Below, in pieces: positions 1-8,610 of a stretch of DNA of 64,000 nt. The notes under the pieces were generated by a model, which did no database searches, was not told the origin of the DNA, and saw only the letters and a list, made by a program, of their open reading frames with translations. Location: the NCBI GenBank assembly GCA_005116955.1, contig SWDI01000006.1:153243-217242 (forward strand), read 5' to 3'. Made by a program: the position numbers and the translations under genes. Origin of the DNA: Nitrospira sp. Lineage in GTDB: Bacteria; Nitrospirota; Nitrospiria; Nitrospirales; Nitrospiraceae. How positions within the stretch are numbered: the first letter of the stretch is position 1; each line of letters opens with the position of its first letter.

Positions 1-815
1 TGGCCGTTGTCGCTCCCAACGACGAGATCGAGCCGACCGTCGCCATTGACATCACTGAGAGTAGGGGTGCTGTTAAACCCCACATCGAGGCCGGTGAAGG
101 GGTTGGCGGTGCCGGTTTGCTCGACGTAGACCGGAGCGCGGGCAGTGCCAGTGTTTTGGAAGTAGCGCAGCGTGCCGTCGAATTCCCCGACGACTGCATC
201 GAGGTCGCCGTCGCTGTCGAGGTCGCCGAGGGTGGGGATGCTGCCCGTCCCATCGATGCCGGTGAAGGGGTTGGCGGGGCCGGTTTGCTCGACGTAGACC
301 GGAGCTGTGGCCGTGCCGGTGTTCTGGTAGTAGTTGAGGAAGCCGAAATTTGCCCCGACGGCTGCATCGAGGTCGCCGTCGCCGTCGAGGTCGCCAAAGG
401 TGGGGGTGCTGATACTTCCTACATCAATACCGGTGAAGGGGTTGGCAGTGTCGGTTTGCTCGACGTAGGTTGGCGCGCTGGCAGTGCCAGTGTTTTGGAA
501 GTAGCGCAGCGTGCCGTCGCCTGCCCCGACGGCTGCATCGAGGTCGCCGTCGCTGTCGAGGTCGCGGAGGGTGGGGGCGCTGAAATTCCCTACATCGATG
601 CCGGTGAAGAGGTTGGCCGCACCGGTTTGTTCGGCATACACTGGAGCGGTGGCCGTGCCCCGGTTCTGGTAGTAGTTCAGGTTGCCGTCGAATTCCCCGA
701 CGACTGCATCGAGGTCGCTGTCGCCGTCGAGATCGCCGAGGGTAGGGGCGCTGCCAACCCCCACATCGAGGCCAGTGAAGGGGTTAGTTGGTCCGGTCTG
801 TTCGAGAAAACTCAT
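1..815 (-). CDS. VCBS/FG-GAP-type repeat protein, C-terminus off the left edge (not in the supplied ORF track)
   Basis: Minus-strand reading from ATG at 815 is open to base 1: MSFLEQTGPTNPFTGLDVGVGSAPTLGDLDGDSDLDAVVGEFDGNLNYYQNRGTATAPVY..., five units of about 57 aa (171 bp, one 168 bp) with DxDGDxDxD calcium-binding-like motifs. Confidence 0.85.
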   Translation of the reverse strand, partial: MSFLEQTGPTNPFTGLDVGVGSAPTLGDLDGDSDLDAVVGEFDGNLNYYQNRGTATAPVYAEQTGAANLFTGIDVGNFSAPTLRDLDSDGDLDAAVGAGDGTLRYFQNTGTASAPTYVEQTDTANPFTGIDVGSISTPTFGDLDGDGDLDAAVGANFGFLNYYQNTGTATAPVYVEQTGPANPFTGIDGTGSIPTLGDLDSDGDLDAVVGEFDGTLRYFQNTGTARAPVYVEQTGTANPFTGLDVGFNSTPTLSDVNGDGRLDLVVGSDNG

Positions 816-910
816 CTGGTGCCTCCTTCTGATGTGTGTGGTGGATGAGGACCCTGCCCACTGCCAGTTGGGATCCAGAGGCAGGGTGCGGGAAATAAGA
901 TGGAACATTT

Positions 911-1141
911 ATGTGCAACATCGAGGCGGATGGTCAAGGAAAAAGATCCAGAATCGTGCGGTGTGGTGGGCCGACGCCGAGGGTGTCAGGCACCCTTGCT
1001 GAGATGGCGGAGGCGGCAGAGATCATGAGCGTGACGGAGCGTACAGTACGTCGGTGGAGGAGACACTTCTTGTCAAATCTTGAATCGTGTATGCGGAGCG
1101 ATCAAGGAGGAACGCTGTATGAGGACGTATTGATTCGCTGA
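911..1141 (+). other. Possible helix-turn-helix fragment (transposase or regulator remnant)
   Basis: Short ORF containing LAEMAEAAEIMSVTERTVRRWRRHF, which resembles a HTH; no further domain. Confidence 0.25.
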
Positions 1142-1177
1142 GGTGCCGCTTGGTCAATTGCCGTGAGATGAGTTGTC

Positions 1178-1318
1178 TCATTCATCGTGATACTGTCTGT
1201 ATCCCGAAGGAATCATCCACAAGACATCAGCCACTCGCACCATCGCACTGTCTTCGAATGTCCTGAGCTTGCGCAGATGCTGATCGCCGGATCCGATCAC
1301 ATCCGCCTGAACGTAGAG
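1178..1318 (-). pseudogene. C-terminal remnant of a PIN-domain toxin-like protein
   Basis: Minus-strand translation LYVQADVIGSGDQHLRKLRTFEDSAMVRVADVLWMIPSGYRQYHDE* resembles PIN-family C-termini (ADVIVSGDxxLLxLxxFxxIxIVxxxxFL); no N-terminal half upstream. Confidence 0.5.
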
Positions 1319-1340
1319 AACAGAATAGGGGACGGGCTAC

Positions 1341-1490
1341 TGTTCTAATAGGTTGCGGGAAAACCATCCGTTCATCCTTCGAGAGCCTCAGGACGAACGG
1401 GGCCGCTGTTGAATATGCGAGGATTTTCCGTTCGTGCTGAGCCCGTCGAAACACACAATTCGAGTTTTTCCGCAGCCTGCTAAGAAAACA
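1341..1490. repeat. Composite palindromic REP-like element (nested inverted repeats)
   Basis: Outer arms tgttctaataggttgcgggaaaacc / gagtttttccgcagcctgctaagaaaac are inverted; inner arms ccttcgagagcctcaggacgaacgg / ccgttcgtgctgagcccgtcgaaac are also inverted. Confidence 0.75.
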
Positions 1491-1599
1491 GTGTCAATGG
1501 TGTGATGGGGCAACAAGTGCCTACCAGTCATCGGTCGTCTCGCCGAGGCAGCGGATGAGGAAGATGACTTCGTCAGAATCGGTCGGCGATATCAGCGGG

Positions 1600-1941
1600 C
1601 TACAGCAAGGTTTGGAGCTTGCTCAGTGTCTCCATTACCACGTTTGACGAAGCCGTCCCTTTCTTCACGGCTTGGCGAGTCTTCCAATCCAAGCTCTTGA
1701 CCTGATCGGCCAGGACTACGCTCGTTTGGTGGGGATCGTCACTGATGACGACTTCGAATGGATAGCCTTTCTTCTGACTGGTCATGGGGCAGCAGAGCAT
1801 CAACCCGCTGGCTCGATTGTAACTGGCCGGTGAGAGCACGAGCGCAGGCCGGTGTCCAGCCTGCTTGTGACCGGATTGTGGGTTAAATTGCAACCACACG
1901 ATATCCCCTCGGTCTGGAATATAGCCTGGTTTCTTCATCAC
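1600..1941 (-). CDS. mazF: Type II toxin MazF/PemK endoribonuclease
   Basis: PDRGDIVWLQFNPQSGHKQAGHRPALVLSPASYN...KGYPFEV...LADQVKSLDW is very close to classical MazF motifs; 4-bp overlap with mazE. Confidence 0.93.
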   Translation of the reverse strand: MMKKPGYIPDRGDIVWLQFNPQSGHKQAGHRPALVLSPASYNRASGLMLCCPMTSQKKGYPFEVVISDDPHQTSVVLADQVKSLDWKTRQAVKKGTASSNVVMETLSKLQTLL

Positions 1942-2180
1942 CAGATCTCGCGGCCGACTGAGGTGCCTGTCTCAATCTCACCGTGCACGTTCTTCAGCGT
2001 AATCTGTTTGACGAGGTCTTCGAGGCGATACACACGTCGAAGATTGGGTTTCAACACGATGTTGCCGTCCTGCACCTCAATCTCCAAATCATCCTGCTCC
2101 TTAAGCCCGACTTGTTGAGCGACACTTTTGGGGACTCGAATTGCCAGACTGTTGCCCCACTTCTGCGCTGTCGTTTTCAT
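1938..2180 (-). CDS. mazE: MazE/AbrB-type antitoxin
   Basis: KWGNSLAIRVPKSVAQQVGLKEQDDLEIEVQDGNIVLKP, SpoVT-AbrB fold motif, immediately upstream of mazF. Confidence 0.93.
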   Translation of the reverse strand: MKTTAQKWGNSLAIRVPKSVAQQVGLKEQDDLEIEVQDGNIVLKPNLRRVYRLEDLVKQITLKNVHGEIETGTSVGREIW

Positions 2181-2373
2181 GCATGCCTCCGATGTAGATA
2201 CACGGTAGATACTATGCTGGCCGGTTCATGACGTCAAGAGGTTGAAGCAGGTGGTGCAGTGCATTGGTTAGGGAAGGAGGCTGATCGCCAACCAACTGGG
2301 CGCAGATAGCGAGTACCAGCCGTAATGTAGAAGAACGATACGCTCTAGTGGAGACGGAACGCTCGCGGAGGTC

Positions 2374-4008
2374 CTATCTGCTTTGCACCATCGGCAATTC
2401 GCGCGATCCTTCTGCGGCTTGCTGAATCCGCTGGCGTTCGAGGCGTGAGGCTTCAAAGACGTTGTGGAGCATATCATCGGCCACCTGGGTCAGCTGCGCG
2501 GCGGCATCTTTCATGTCGGCGTGCTCGACCAAGCGGGAGAGGACTTCAGCTTTCGTCGCGCCTTTCTTCTGTCCCATGAACGGCTTCAGGAGGAGATAGG
2601 CCACGTCTCGTACTGCCATATGCCGCAGGAAGCGGCGGAGGAGTTGAAAGGTTTGGAGGGGGTAGTGGAGAAGTTTATAGCCAAAAAGCCTTTTAATTCC
2701 AGCCTGTCGCACGCGGTTGATCGTTTCTCCTGAGAGACAGGTTGGATCGATCTCTGAACATTTAAAATATTTGTACCAATCCGTGTTTTCGTTCACCAAC
2801 CCGCGCTTCACATATTCCTGCCACAAGGGGGTGCCTCGATAGACACAGAGCCGATTGAACCCGAAGGTGTCGAGTGGAAGCTTCGATGCGAAGTCGAAGG
2901 TGGCGTCCATATCCTCAATCGTCTCGTCCGGGTTGCCCACGGTGAAGAATCCGTGCACGATCGTTATCCCGGCCTTCTTTGCATTCTTGACCGCAGTCGT
3001 CACTTGATCCAGCGTCTGTTCTTTCTTCAAGCGATCGAGAATCCTTTGACTGCCGCTCTCGATGCCGAACATCATGGCCTGGCAATTGGCCTTGGCCATG
3101 GCGGGGAAGAGATGTTGGGCGACGGAATCCACGCGTCCCTCGATGCCCCATCGGATCGTGAGCTTTTCATCCATAATGCCCTTGCAAATGGCTTCGATCC
3201 GCTTGGGTTGGAGCAGAAAATGATCGTCGACAAACCCGACGGACTTATAACCCAGCGCTTCGAGATGTTTCATCTCCGCGACGACATGCTGCGGGCTGCG
3301 GGCTCGCCACTTCCCTTCGTTGAAGATCGGGATGTCGCAGAAGATACAGGGCCAGGGGCACCCACGAGACGTTTGCATCGTTGTGAACCGGTCCATCGAA
3401 AGCACGACCGGGACGTCCAGCGGCATGGACTCAACATAGTCGAGCTTCAGGCTCTCACGATCAGGAAATGGCCACTGATCGAGCTGCCGTTCCATGGCGC
3501 GGTTTGGATTTTGGATGACCTGCCCATCCTTCATCCAGGTTAAGCTTGCGACATCTTGTGGGTTCTCAAAATTTGCCAGCAGATCGAGCAGCAGTTGCTC
3601 GCCGTCGCCTCGACAGACAAAGTCGACTTCAGGACATTGCAACTTCACGAGCGGGGCATTTAGGCTGGCAAACACGCCGCCGAACGCGAGCTTGACTGTC
3701 TGATTGGTCGCGCGAATCTCCCGCGCGAGCATCTTGGCATAGGGATAGCTGGTGGTACTCAGGAAACTGAGACCGACGAGCGCTGGTTGCTCTTGATTGA
3801 TCCGGTCGATGATGACCTGGTTCGGGGTGTCAGGGTTCGCCTGATCGAATAGCACACATTCGTGCCCTGCCTGTTTAATGACAGATGACAGTGACATGAT
3901 GCCGATGGGAGGGAATCCCATCACGCGAACATTGCCGTTGGCAGCACGTGTTTTAGCCGGAAGGGCGTAGAACTGCGGATCGCGAACGTGGATGAGAAAA
4001 ACTCGCAG
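2374..4008 (-). CDS. B12-binding-domain radical SAM protein; probable CTG start
   Basis: SRGCPWPCIFCD (CxxxCxxC), B12-binding-like N-terminal region. Extending 28 codons upstream of the ORF-track GTG gives (M)RVFLIHVRDPQFYALPAKTRAANGNVR..., preceded by AAGGAG 5 nt before CTG. Confidence 0.8.
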   Translation of the reverse strand: MRVFLIHVRDPQFYALPAKTRAANGNVRVMGFPPIGIMSLSSVIKQAGHECVLFDQANPDTPNQVIIDRINQEQPALVGLSFLSTTSYPYAKMLAREIRATNQTVKLAFGGVFASLNAPLVKLQCPEVDFVCRGDGEQLLLDLLANFENPQDVASLTWMKDGQVIQNPNRAMERQLDQWPFPDRESLKLDYVESMPLDVPVVLSMDRFTTMQTSRGCPWPCIFCDIPIFNEGKWRARSPQHVVAEMKHLEALGYKSVGFVDDHFLLQPKRIEAICKGIMDEKLTIRWGIEGRVDSVAQHLFPAMAKANCQAMMFGIESGSQRILDRLKKEQTLDQVTTAVKNAKKAGITIVHGFFTVGNPDETIEDMDATFDFASKLPLDTFGFNRLCVYRGTPLWQEYVKRGLVNENTDWYKYFKCSEIDPTCLSGETINRVRQAGIKRLFGYKLLHYPLQTFQLLRRFLRHMAVRDVAYLLLKPFMGQKKGATKAEVLSRLVEHADMKDAAAQLTQVADDMLHNVFEASRLERQRIQQAAEGSRELPMVQSR

Positions 4009-4172
4009 ACAGACTCCTTGACCGAATCACGATCGAACGCGGAGTGACTATTGACGGAGTGAGTACGTGGAAAAACTGAGGGAAGCAACCGTGTGGCTGA
4101 CTCGATAGATGCACCGTACCATGCGTACATTTCTGTGTCAACGACGCGGTGGCCGAGGAGACTATTTGGTTG

Positions 4173-4721
4173 CTAGGAGGCTGGCTTCGGGGAACTACTG
4201 CTTTCAGAAAGAGCGCCGCGCTTGGCGCGAAAGAACTCCTGTAGGAGTTTCCGGCTCTCCTGTTCGAGGAGACCTCCCATCACCTGTACTCGGTGGTTGA
4301 GCCGGCGCTCGGCTGGAATATCAAAGATCGATCCGCACGCACCGGCTTTGGGATCCCAGGCTCCAAACACAAGTCGTGCAATGCGAGATTGCACGATCGC
4401 TCCGGCACACATGGGGCAGGGCTCCAACGTGACATAGAGTGTTGTTTCAGTGAGTCTCCACGTTCGGAGCTGTTCGGCCGCTTTACGGATCACGACCATT
4501 TCCGCGTGAGCCGTGGGATCCTGTGAAATTTCTCGATAGTTGTGACTGGCCGCGATCACTTCGTGGTTGTGCACGAGGACTGCGCCGATGGGGACTTCTC
4601 CTGCCTGCGGGGCGAGAGCTGCCTGCTGGAGAGCCAGCTCCATGTAATAAGAATCGTCTGGTTCTGGCGGCAGCAAGGGTGATGTTGTGGAGTCCCTGAT
4701 GGTCACGGTGCATGCTAGCAT
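4173..4721 (-). CDS. tadA: tRNA adenosine(34) deaminase
   Basis: HAEM and PCPMCAGA zinc deaminase motifs, EVPIGAVLV, RLVFGAWDPKAGA. Confidence 0.93.
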   Translation of the reverse strand: MLACTVTIRDSTTSPLLPPEPDDSYYMELALQQAALAPQAGEVPIGAVLVHNHEVIAASHNYREISQDPTAHAEMVVIRKAAEQLRTWRLTETTLYVTLEPCPMCAGAIVQSRIARLVFGAWDPKAGACGSIFDIPAERRLNHRVQVMGGLLEQESRKLLQEFFRAKRGALSESSSSPKPAS

Positions 4722-4782
4722 AGGAGCTGGAGAGAGGGACAGGAGTGAGGAAAATTGATGAGCTGGCGACGACCCGTAGTAT

Positions 4783-5436
4783 TTAGGGCATGGGTGTCGG
4801 TCTGATACGTGGTTGAGGCAGTTGGTCTTTTATCTCTTCTAGCTCGACTTCTCGCTGAAACAACTGATCTCGTGCCTCTGCCAGTTCAGCCATGCGGCGC
4901 TGCAGTTCTTCTCGGGTTTGGGCGAGTAATTCCGCTCGTTCACTAAGCTGCTGTTGGAGCGCCGCCAGCTGAGCGCTCGTTTCCTCCGCTTGAGACTGCA
5001 GCTGAGCTAACTTCTCCCTGTCTTCGGCCATGTGGGTGGAGGAGTTCCATCCAAAAAACACCAGGATGATCAGAACCACCACGATAACCGTTCCCAACGC
5101 CCATCCGAATGATGTGGCCGGTGGGGATGACGGTGGGAAGAGATGATTCATCCATTCACCCGGCTGAAGGCTTGGTTGAGAGGGTGATTGGCTTTCTGAC
5201 TCAGTGACAGGGGGCGACACAGGGGATGACAGAATCTTGCCTTTTAAGCCTCGAGGAGGAGGTGTGATGGTGAGTCCGAACGGTAACGTCACCGCCACCG
5301 ACTGATATTCTTTCAGTGTCGCGTGACAGGAGCTGCATCCTGAAAGCAGATGGGCCTCCAAAGCCCGTCGCTCAACCCGCTCGAGCGCTCCGGCGGCGTA
5401 TATGGGGACAGCGGCTTCTAACTGGTCATGTGTCAT
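4783..5436 (-). CDS. Anti-sigma factor, single TM helix and coiled-coil C-terminus
   Basis: HLLSGCSSCH zinc-anti-sigma-like motif, one TM segment, ATGA overlap with the upstream ECF sigma gene. Confidence 0.8.
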   Translation of the reverse strand: MTHDQLEAAVPIYAAGALERVERRALEAHLLSGCSSCHATLKEYQSVAVTLPFGLTITPPPRGLKGKILSSPVSPPVTESESQSPSQPSLQPGEWMNHLFPPSSPPATSFGWALGTVIVVVLIILVFFGWNSSTHMAEDREKLAQLQSQAEETSAQLAALQQQLSERAELLAQTREELQRRMAELAEARDQLFQREVELEEIKDQLPQPRIRPTPMP

Positions 5437-6038
5437 ACCGCTTCATCCTGTGCCCAATATGAGTGCAATGCCTCACGCAGATGTGCCATGCCGAGCACAA
5501 TGAAGGTCTTCACTTCCTCGATCGGCTGATTAAGCCGCGCCGCGATCTCTGTATCGGGCAGACCCTCATAGTAGGCCAACTCAACCGCTTGTTGTTGTTT
5601 CTGCGGCAAGCTCGCCCATGCCTCTCTGATCAGATGCCGTAGCCCTTGGTCGGTCTGTGAATCAAACGGATCGCTCTGGCGGTCGTCGAATGGGCTTGTC
5701 CGGGCATCGTCGATGGACGAGCTGATGTCGCGGGGAGTACGAGGGCCGCGTGTCCGCAATCTGTCGAGAGCCCGGCTGCGTGTCAGTGTAATGAGCCAGG
5801 CAATGGGGGTGCCTCGACCGACATCATAGCGAATGACCTTTCTCCAGACGTCGAGATAGATCTCCTGGAGGACGTCCGCGGCTTCTTCGCGGTTCCCGAG
5901 GATGCGCAATGCCAGACTGAATAACACGGTACTGGATTGATCGTAGAGTTGGCTCAGGGCAGGCTGCTCGCCTTTGGCGACTCGTGCCACGAGTTTGGGA
6001 TCAATAGTCGAGGCGGCGAACTGAGACGCTGTGTCCAT
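5433..6038 (-). CDS. RNA polymerase ECF-type sigma factor (SigK-like)
   Basis: Region 2 (RILGNREEAADVLQEIYLDVWRK) and region 4 (LPQKQQQAVELAYYEGLPDTEIAARLNQPIEEVK) motifs. Confidence 0.92.
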   Translation of the reverse strand: MDTASQFAASTIDPKLVARVAKGEQPALSQLYDQSSTVLFSLALRILGNREEAADVLQEIYLDVWRKVIRYDVGRGTPIAWLITLTRSRALDRLRTRGPRTPRDISSSIDDARTSPFDDRQSDPFDSQTDQGLRHLIREAWASLPQKQQQAVELAYYEGLPDTEIAARLNQPIEEVKTFIVLGMAHLREALHSYWAQDEAV

Positions 6039-6439
6039 AGGGCGTGGTTTTGGAGATCGAGATGATGATCCGTTAACCGGTTTTGACTATAGCACCCTCG
6101 ATTCGCGCTACGAAGAAATCGCGCAAAACGATACGAAGGGTTGTGGCCTGCTCAAAACACGAAATCTATTGGCGAAGGGATGATATCGGTTGTGTCGCGA
6201 CACCGGTGCCGATCCATGCGACGGCATATCGAGGGGCGTCAGCTTCTAGGTGGAAGAATCGGGAGATAGAGAGGCCGTAGTTATTGGGAAGGTCTTGTAG
6301 AGAACATAGAAGCCCACGTTCCTCGCGTCCGCTGAGAGACAAGTGAGTCAGGTTCTGATTGGAGATGATCAAGAAGGTGTGAGGCAGAGATGGAGCAGAA
6401 GATCGTCGTGGCAGAGGGATCGAGGGTGAGCTGATCTAT

Positions 6440-6563
6440 CAGGATGCGGAAAAAGACCGCCAGCGGCGTTCTCGCATCGCTCAGAGGCTCAACGTACGGC
6501 CCAGAGTACGATTCGCCTCTTTGCTCGCTGCGGCCTTGCTGGACGGCATTTTTGCGCATCCTG
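6440..6563. repeat. Dispersed palindromic element, copy 1 (124 bp)
   Basis: Ends are inverted repeats: CAGGATGCGGAAAAAGACCGCCAGC and, on the other strand, CAGGATGCGCAAAAATGCCGTCCAGC; similar to 33190-33311. Confidence 0.8.
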
Positions 6564-6619
6564 CGTGGCCATTCAACGTCGTCTCACACCGAAATATCTG
6601 TGATGGCGACACAGGTCGA

Positions 6620-6650
6620 GATGAGTTTTCCCGCAGCCTGCTATAGAAAC
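6620..6650. repeat. Short dispersed repeat gagttttyccgcagcctgctaw
   Basis: Nearly identical to 1461-1490; supplies the TAG stop of CDS 6641-7720. Confidence 0.6.
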
Positions 6651-7720
6651 GTTGCCAGCTCTGTGGCTGCTTGGCTCGCCCCGGTCAGGGGAGGAGGTGC
6701 GATTGTTGAAGGGAGGTCAAGAACCTTCTTGAGCGCTGACAACCACTGGCCTGTCATGAAGTCGTCTATGGAAAGCTCAACGCCTCGTCCATACCGATGG
6801 AGATAGTCTACCAACGGCTGTTCGTCGACGAAGTTGTACCGGCGTACATACACCAGAGGTGTTTGCAGCGCCATGGCTTCCACTAATGTCCCATAGCCCG
6901 GTTTCGTTATGAGGACATCAACCGAGGCCAACAACGTTTTAAACGAAAACGGGAGAGATTTGGTAGAAACGAATCGCCTGCTGGTCGATGGGATCGAACC
7001 GTCGAAAAGGAATCGATAGCCGGTGAGCGATTCCAGTATGTCGAACGGGAGTGAGTCCAACGGAATACCGCCGAATCCGATGAGCACGGTTCGTTCTCCA
7101 GGCGCTAACTTCAGGAACTCGGTGAGTTGTCCGCGAGCTGAAGGAGCCGGTTCAGCGATCGGTCCAATATCGATCAATTTTTTGAAGATCGTCATGGTAG
7201 GAGCCGGCGTCATTCGTAGTGCGAGATCAGCTGCGCCGTAGGCCTGTCGAATCGACTGGATGATTCTCCCTCCGTCATTCGATGGAGGGGCCTGGTAATC
7301 GGATAGGACAAGGTCCCAGGTCAAACTGACGAGTGCGACGGTGGGAACACCGGCAGCTTTCCCGGCTGCCAGAGCTAAATACGGAGTATCGGCCAAGACA
7401 AGATCCGGAGCGGCAGCACGCATGGCGTCCATCTCAGTGTGAAGGCGATCATTCCAAGTGCTGTGGAATCGGTGATGTTGGTGCCAGGTCGCCTCCACGT
7501 CGATTGTCATGGGGCCGTTCTGAATGCACCCGATGTCCTGCTGAACGGCGCTTGTTTCCCAGGGAATCGTGAGGCGATCTGTGAAGAATGATGCGGGGAC
7601 GGTGGTGCGAAGAAGAACTCGAAGGTTCGGAACGAGGCGGCCTAGTGCATTGAGCACCGGCACGACTTGCGCGGCGTGACCAAATCCATGTCCTGAGATA
7701 GCAGCCCAGATCAGCGGCAT
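6641..7720 (-). CDS. Glycosyltransferase-like protein (MurG/UGT-type GT-B fold)
   Basis: Starts GHGFGHAAQVVPVLNALG; C-terminal TKPGYGTLVEAMALQTPLVYVRR donor-site-like motif. Confidence 0.75.
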   Translation of the reverse strand: MPLIWAAISGHGFGHAAQVVPVLNALGRLVPNLRVLLRTTVPASFFTDRLTIPWETSAVQQDIGCIQNGPMTIDVEATWHQHHRFHSTWNDRLHTEMDAMRAAAPDLVLADTPYLALAAGKAAGVPTVALVSLTWDLVLSDYQAPPSNDGGRIIQSIRQAYGAADLALRMTPAPTMTIFKKLIDIGPIAEPAPSARGQLTEFLKLAPGERTVLIGFGGIPLDSLPFDILESLTGYRFLFDGSIPSTSRRFVSTKSLPFSFKTLLASVDVLITKPGYGTLVEAMALQTPLVYVRRYNFVDEQPLVDYLHRYGRGVELSIDDFMTGQWLSALKKVLDLPSTIAPPPLTGASQAATELATFL

Positions 7721-7773
7721 AGGCAGGAGCGTGTGAGCATCACGAGTGAACGATAGAGCAGGAGGAGTCTACC

Positions 7774-7974
7774 TCAACTAGTAGAATGATCCGATTCCAT
7801 TGGAGCGATATTGTATGTCAGCTCAAGATCGAACTCGTCAACCAACTCATTAAATGCGCCGGCCCCCATATCAGACCGCACTTCGGCCATGACGAGGTCG
7901 ATGGCCGGGGCAGCGTGTTGACCATATTGCGTGACGGCTGATTCAATACGTTTTCTGGCGTCGTCGAGGTTCAC
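7774..7974 (-). CDS. Small hypothetical protein
   Basis: Open frame between same-strand genes, good codon usage by eye. Confidence 0.45.
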   Translation of the reverse strand: MNLDDARKRIESAVTQYGQHAAPAIDLVMAEVRSDMGAGAFNELVDEFDLELTYNIAPMESDHSTS

Positions 7975-8015
7975 GGAGAGACTCCTTCCGTCGAAAAGAG
8001 TAGAGGCGCATGTAT

Positions 8016-8330
8016 CTAGAGCGACCGTAGCAACTCCTGCATCTCGGGCACAAGGTCCTTGCCGCCATTCGATCGACCAGAACGTACCGCTTCGATGCCT
8101 GCATTCAGAACAGGCTTGGCCTCGGCATTCCTGCCCAGTTGGATTAACGCACGGCCGAGAGCCAGGTGAGAGGCTACATGGGTCGGGTCCAATTGTGTGG
8201 CGACCGTCAGATGCTCGACCGCTTCTTCGAGGCTTCCGTTTTCCTGAAGAATCTTATTGCCGAGCCCATAGCGGCCGAGAAATCCCTTGGGATTCTTGGC
8301 GACCATCTGACGGAACGCATCAATGTCCAT
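8016..8330 (-). CDS. TPR-repeat protein
   Basis: AVEHLTVATQLDPTHVASHLALGRALIQLGRNAEAKPVLNAGIE. Confidence 0.75.
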   Translation of the reverse strand: MDIDAFRQMVAKNPKGFLGRYGLGNKILQENGSLEEAVEHLTVATQLDPTHVASHLALGRALIQLGRNAEAKPVLNAGIEAVRSGRSNGGKDLVPEMQELLRSL

Positions 8331-8339
8331 AGGGGGACA

Positions 8340-8370
8340 CTATAGCACTAGAACGGCAGGATCGGCCAGT
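8340..8370 (-). promoter_or_regulatory. Candidate extended -10 promoter in a conserved 30-bp element, copy A
   Basis: Minus strand CTGGCCGATCCTGCCGTTCTAGTGCTATAG, 27/30 identical to the element at 10575-10604; TGnTATAGT 8 nt before ATG. Confidence 0.5.
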
Positions 8371-8610
8371 TCGGAATGTAGTGCACTCTATCGCGAGTAG
8401 TGGGCCAGCTCCTTCTTTACGTCACAGAACTTTCTGTCGGTGACGTCCGATCATGCGAGACCACAACTGGTCTTCTGATCTGGATCGACTCGAGAGTCAG
8501 CAAAAAGGTGGTGAACCGTCGGATCGTAGTAGAGATGATTGGGAAGGGATTCCGTACCGCAGGACCATTGGTCTACAACACTGGCTGGCCAAATTGAGAA
8601 AGGTTGTGGG

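Noticed and set aside
117-848. 243-aa plus-strand ORF
   Set aside because: Antisense translation of the VCBS-like repeat gene; its repetitiveness mirrors the minus-strand repeats.
1227-1454. 75-aa minus ORF (…FVLRLSKDERMVFPQ…)
   Set aside because: Translation of a REP-like repeat; such 'LRLSKDER' peptides are recurrent artefacts of this repeat type.
2953-3543. 196-aa plus ORF antisense to the radical SAM gene
   Set aside because: Shadow ORF; the opposite strand has clear conserved motifs.
6281-6806. ORFs 6281..6559(-) and 6444..6806(+)
   Set aside because: Lie over the palindromic repeat and the 3' end of CDS 6641-7720; no protein-like signal.
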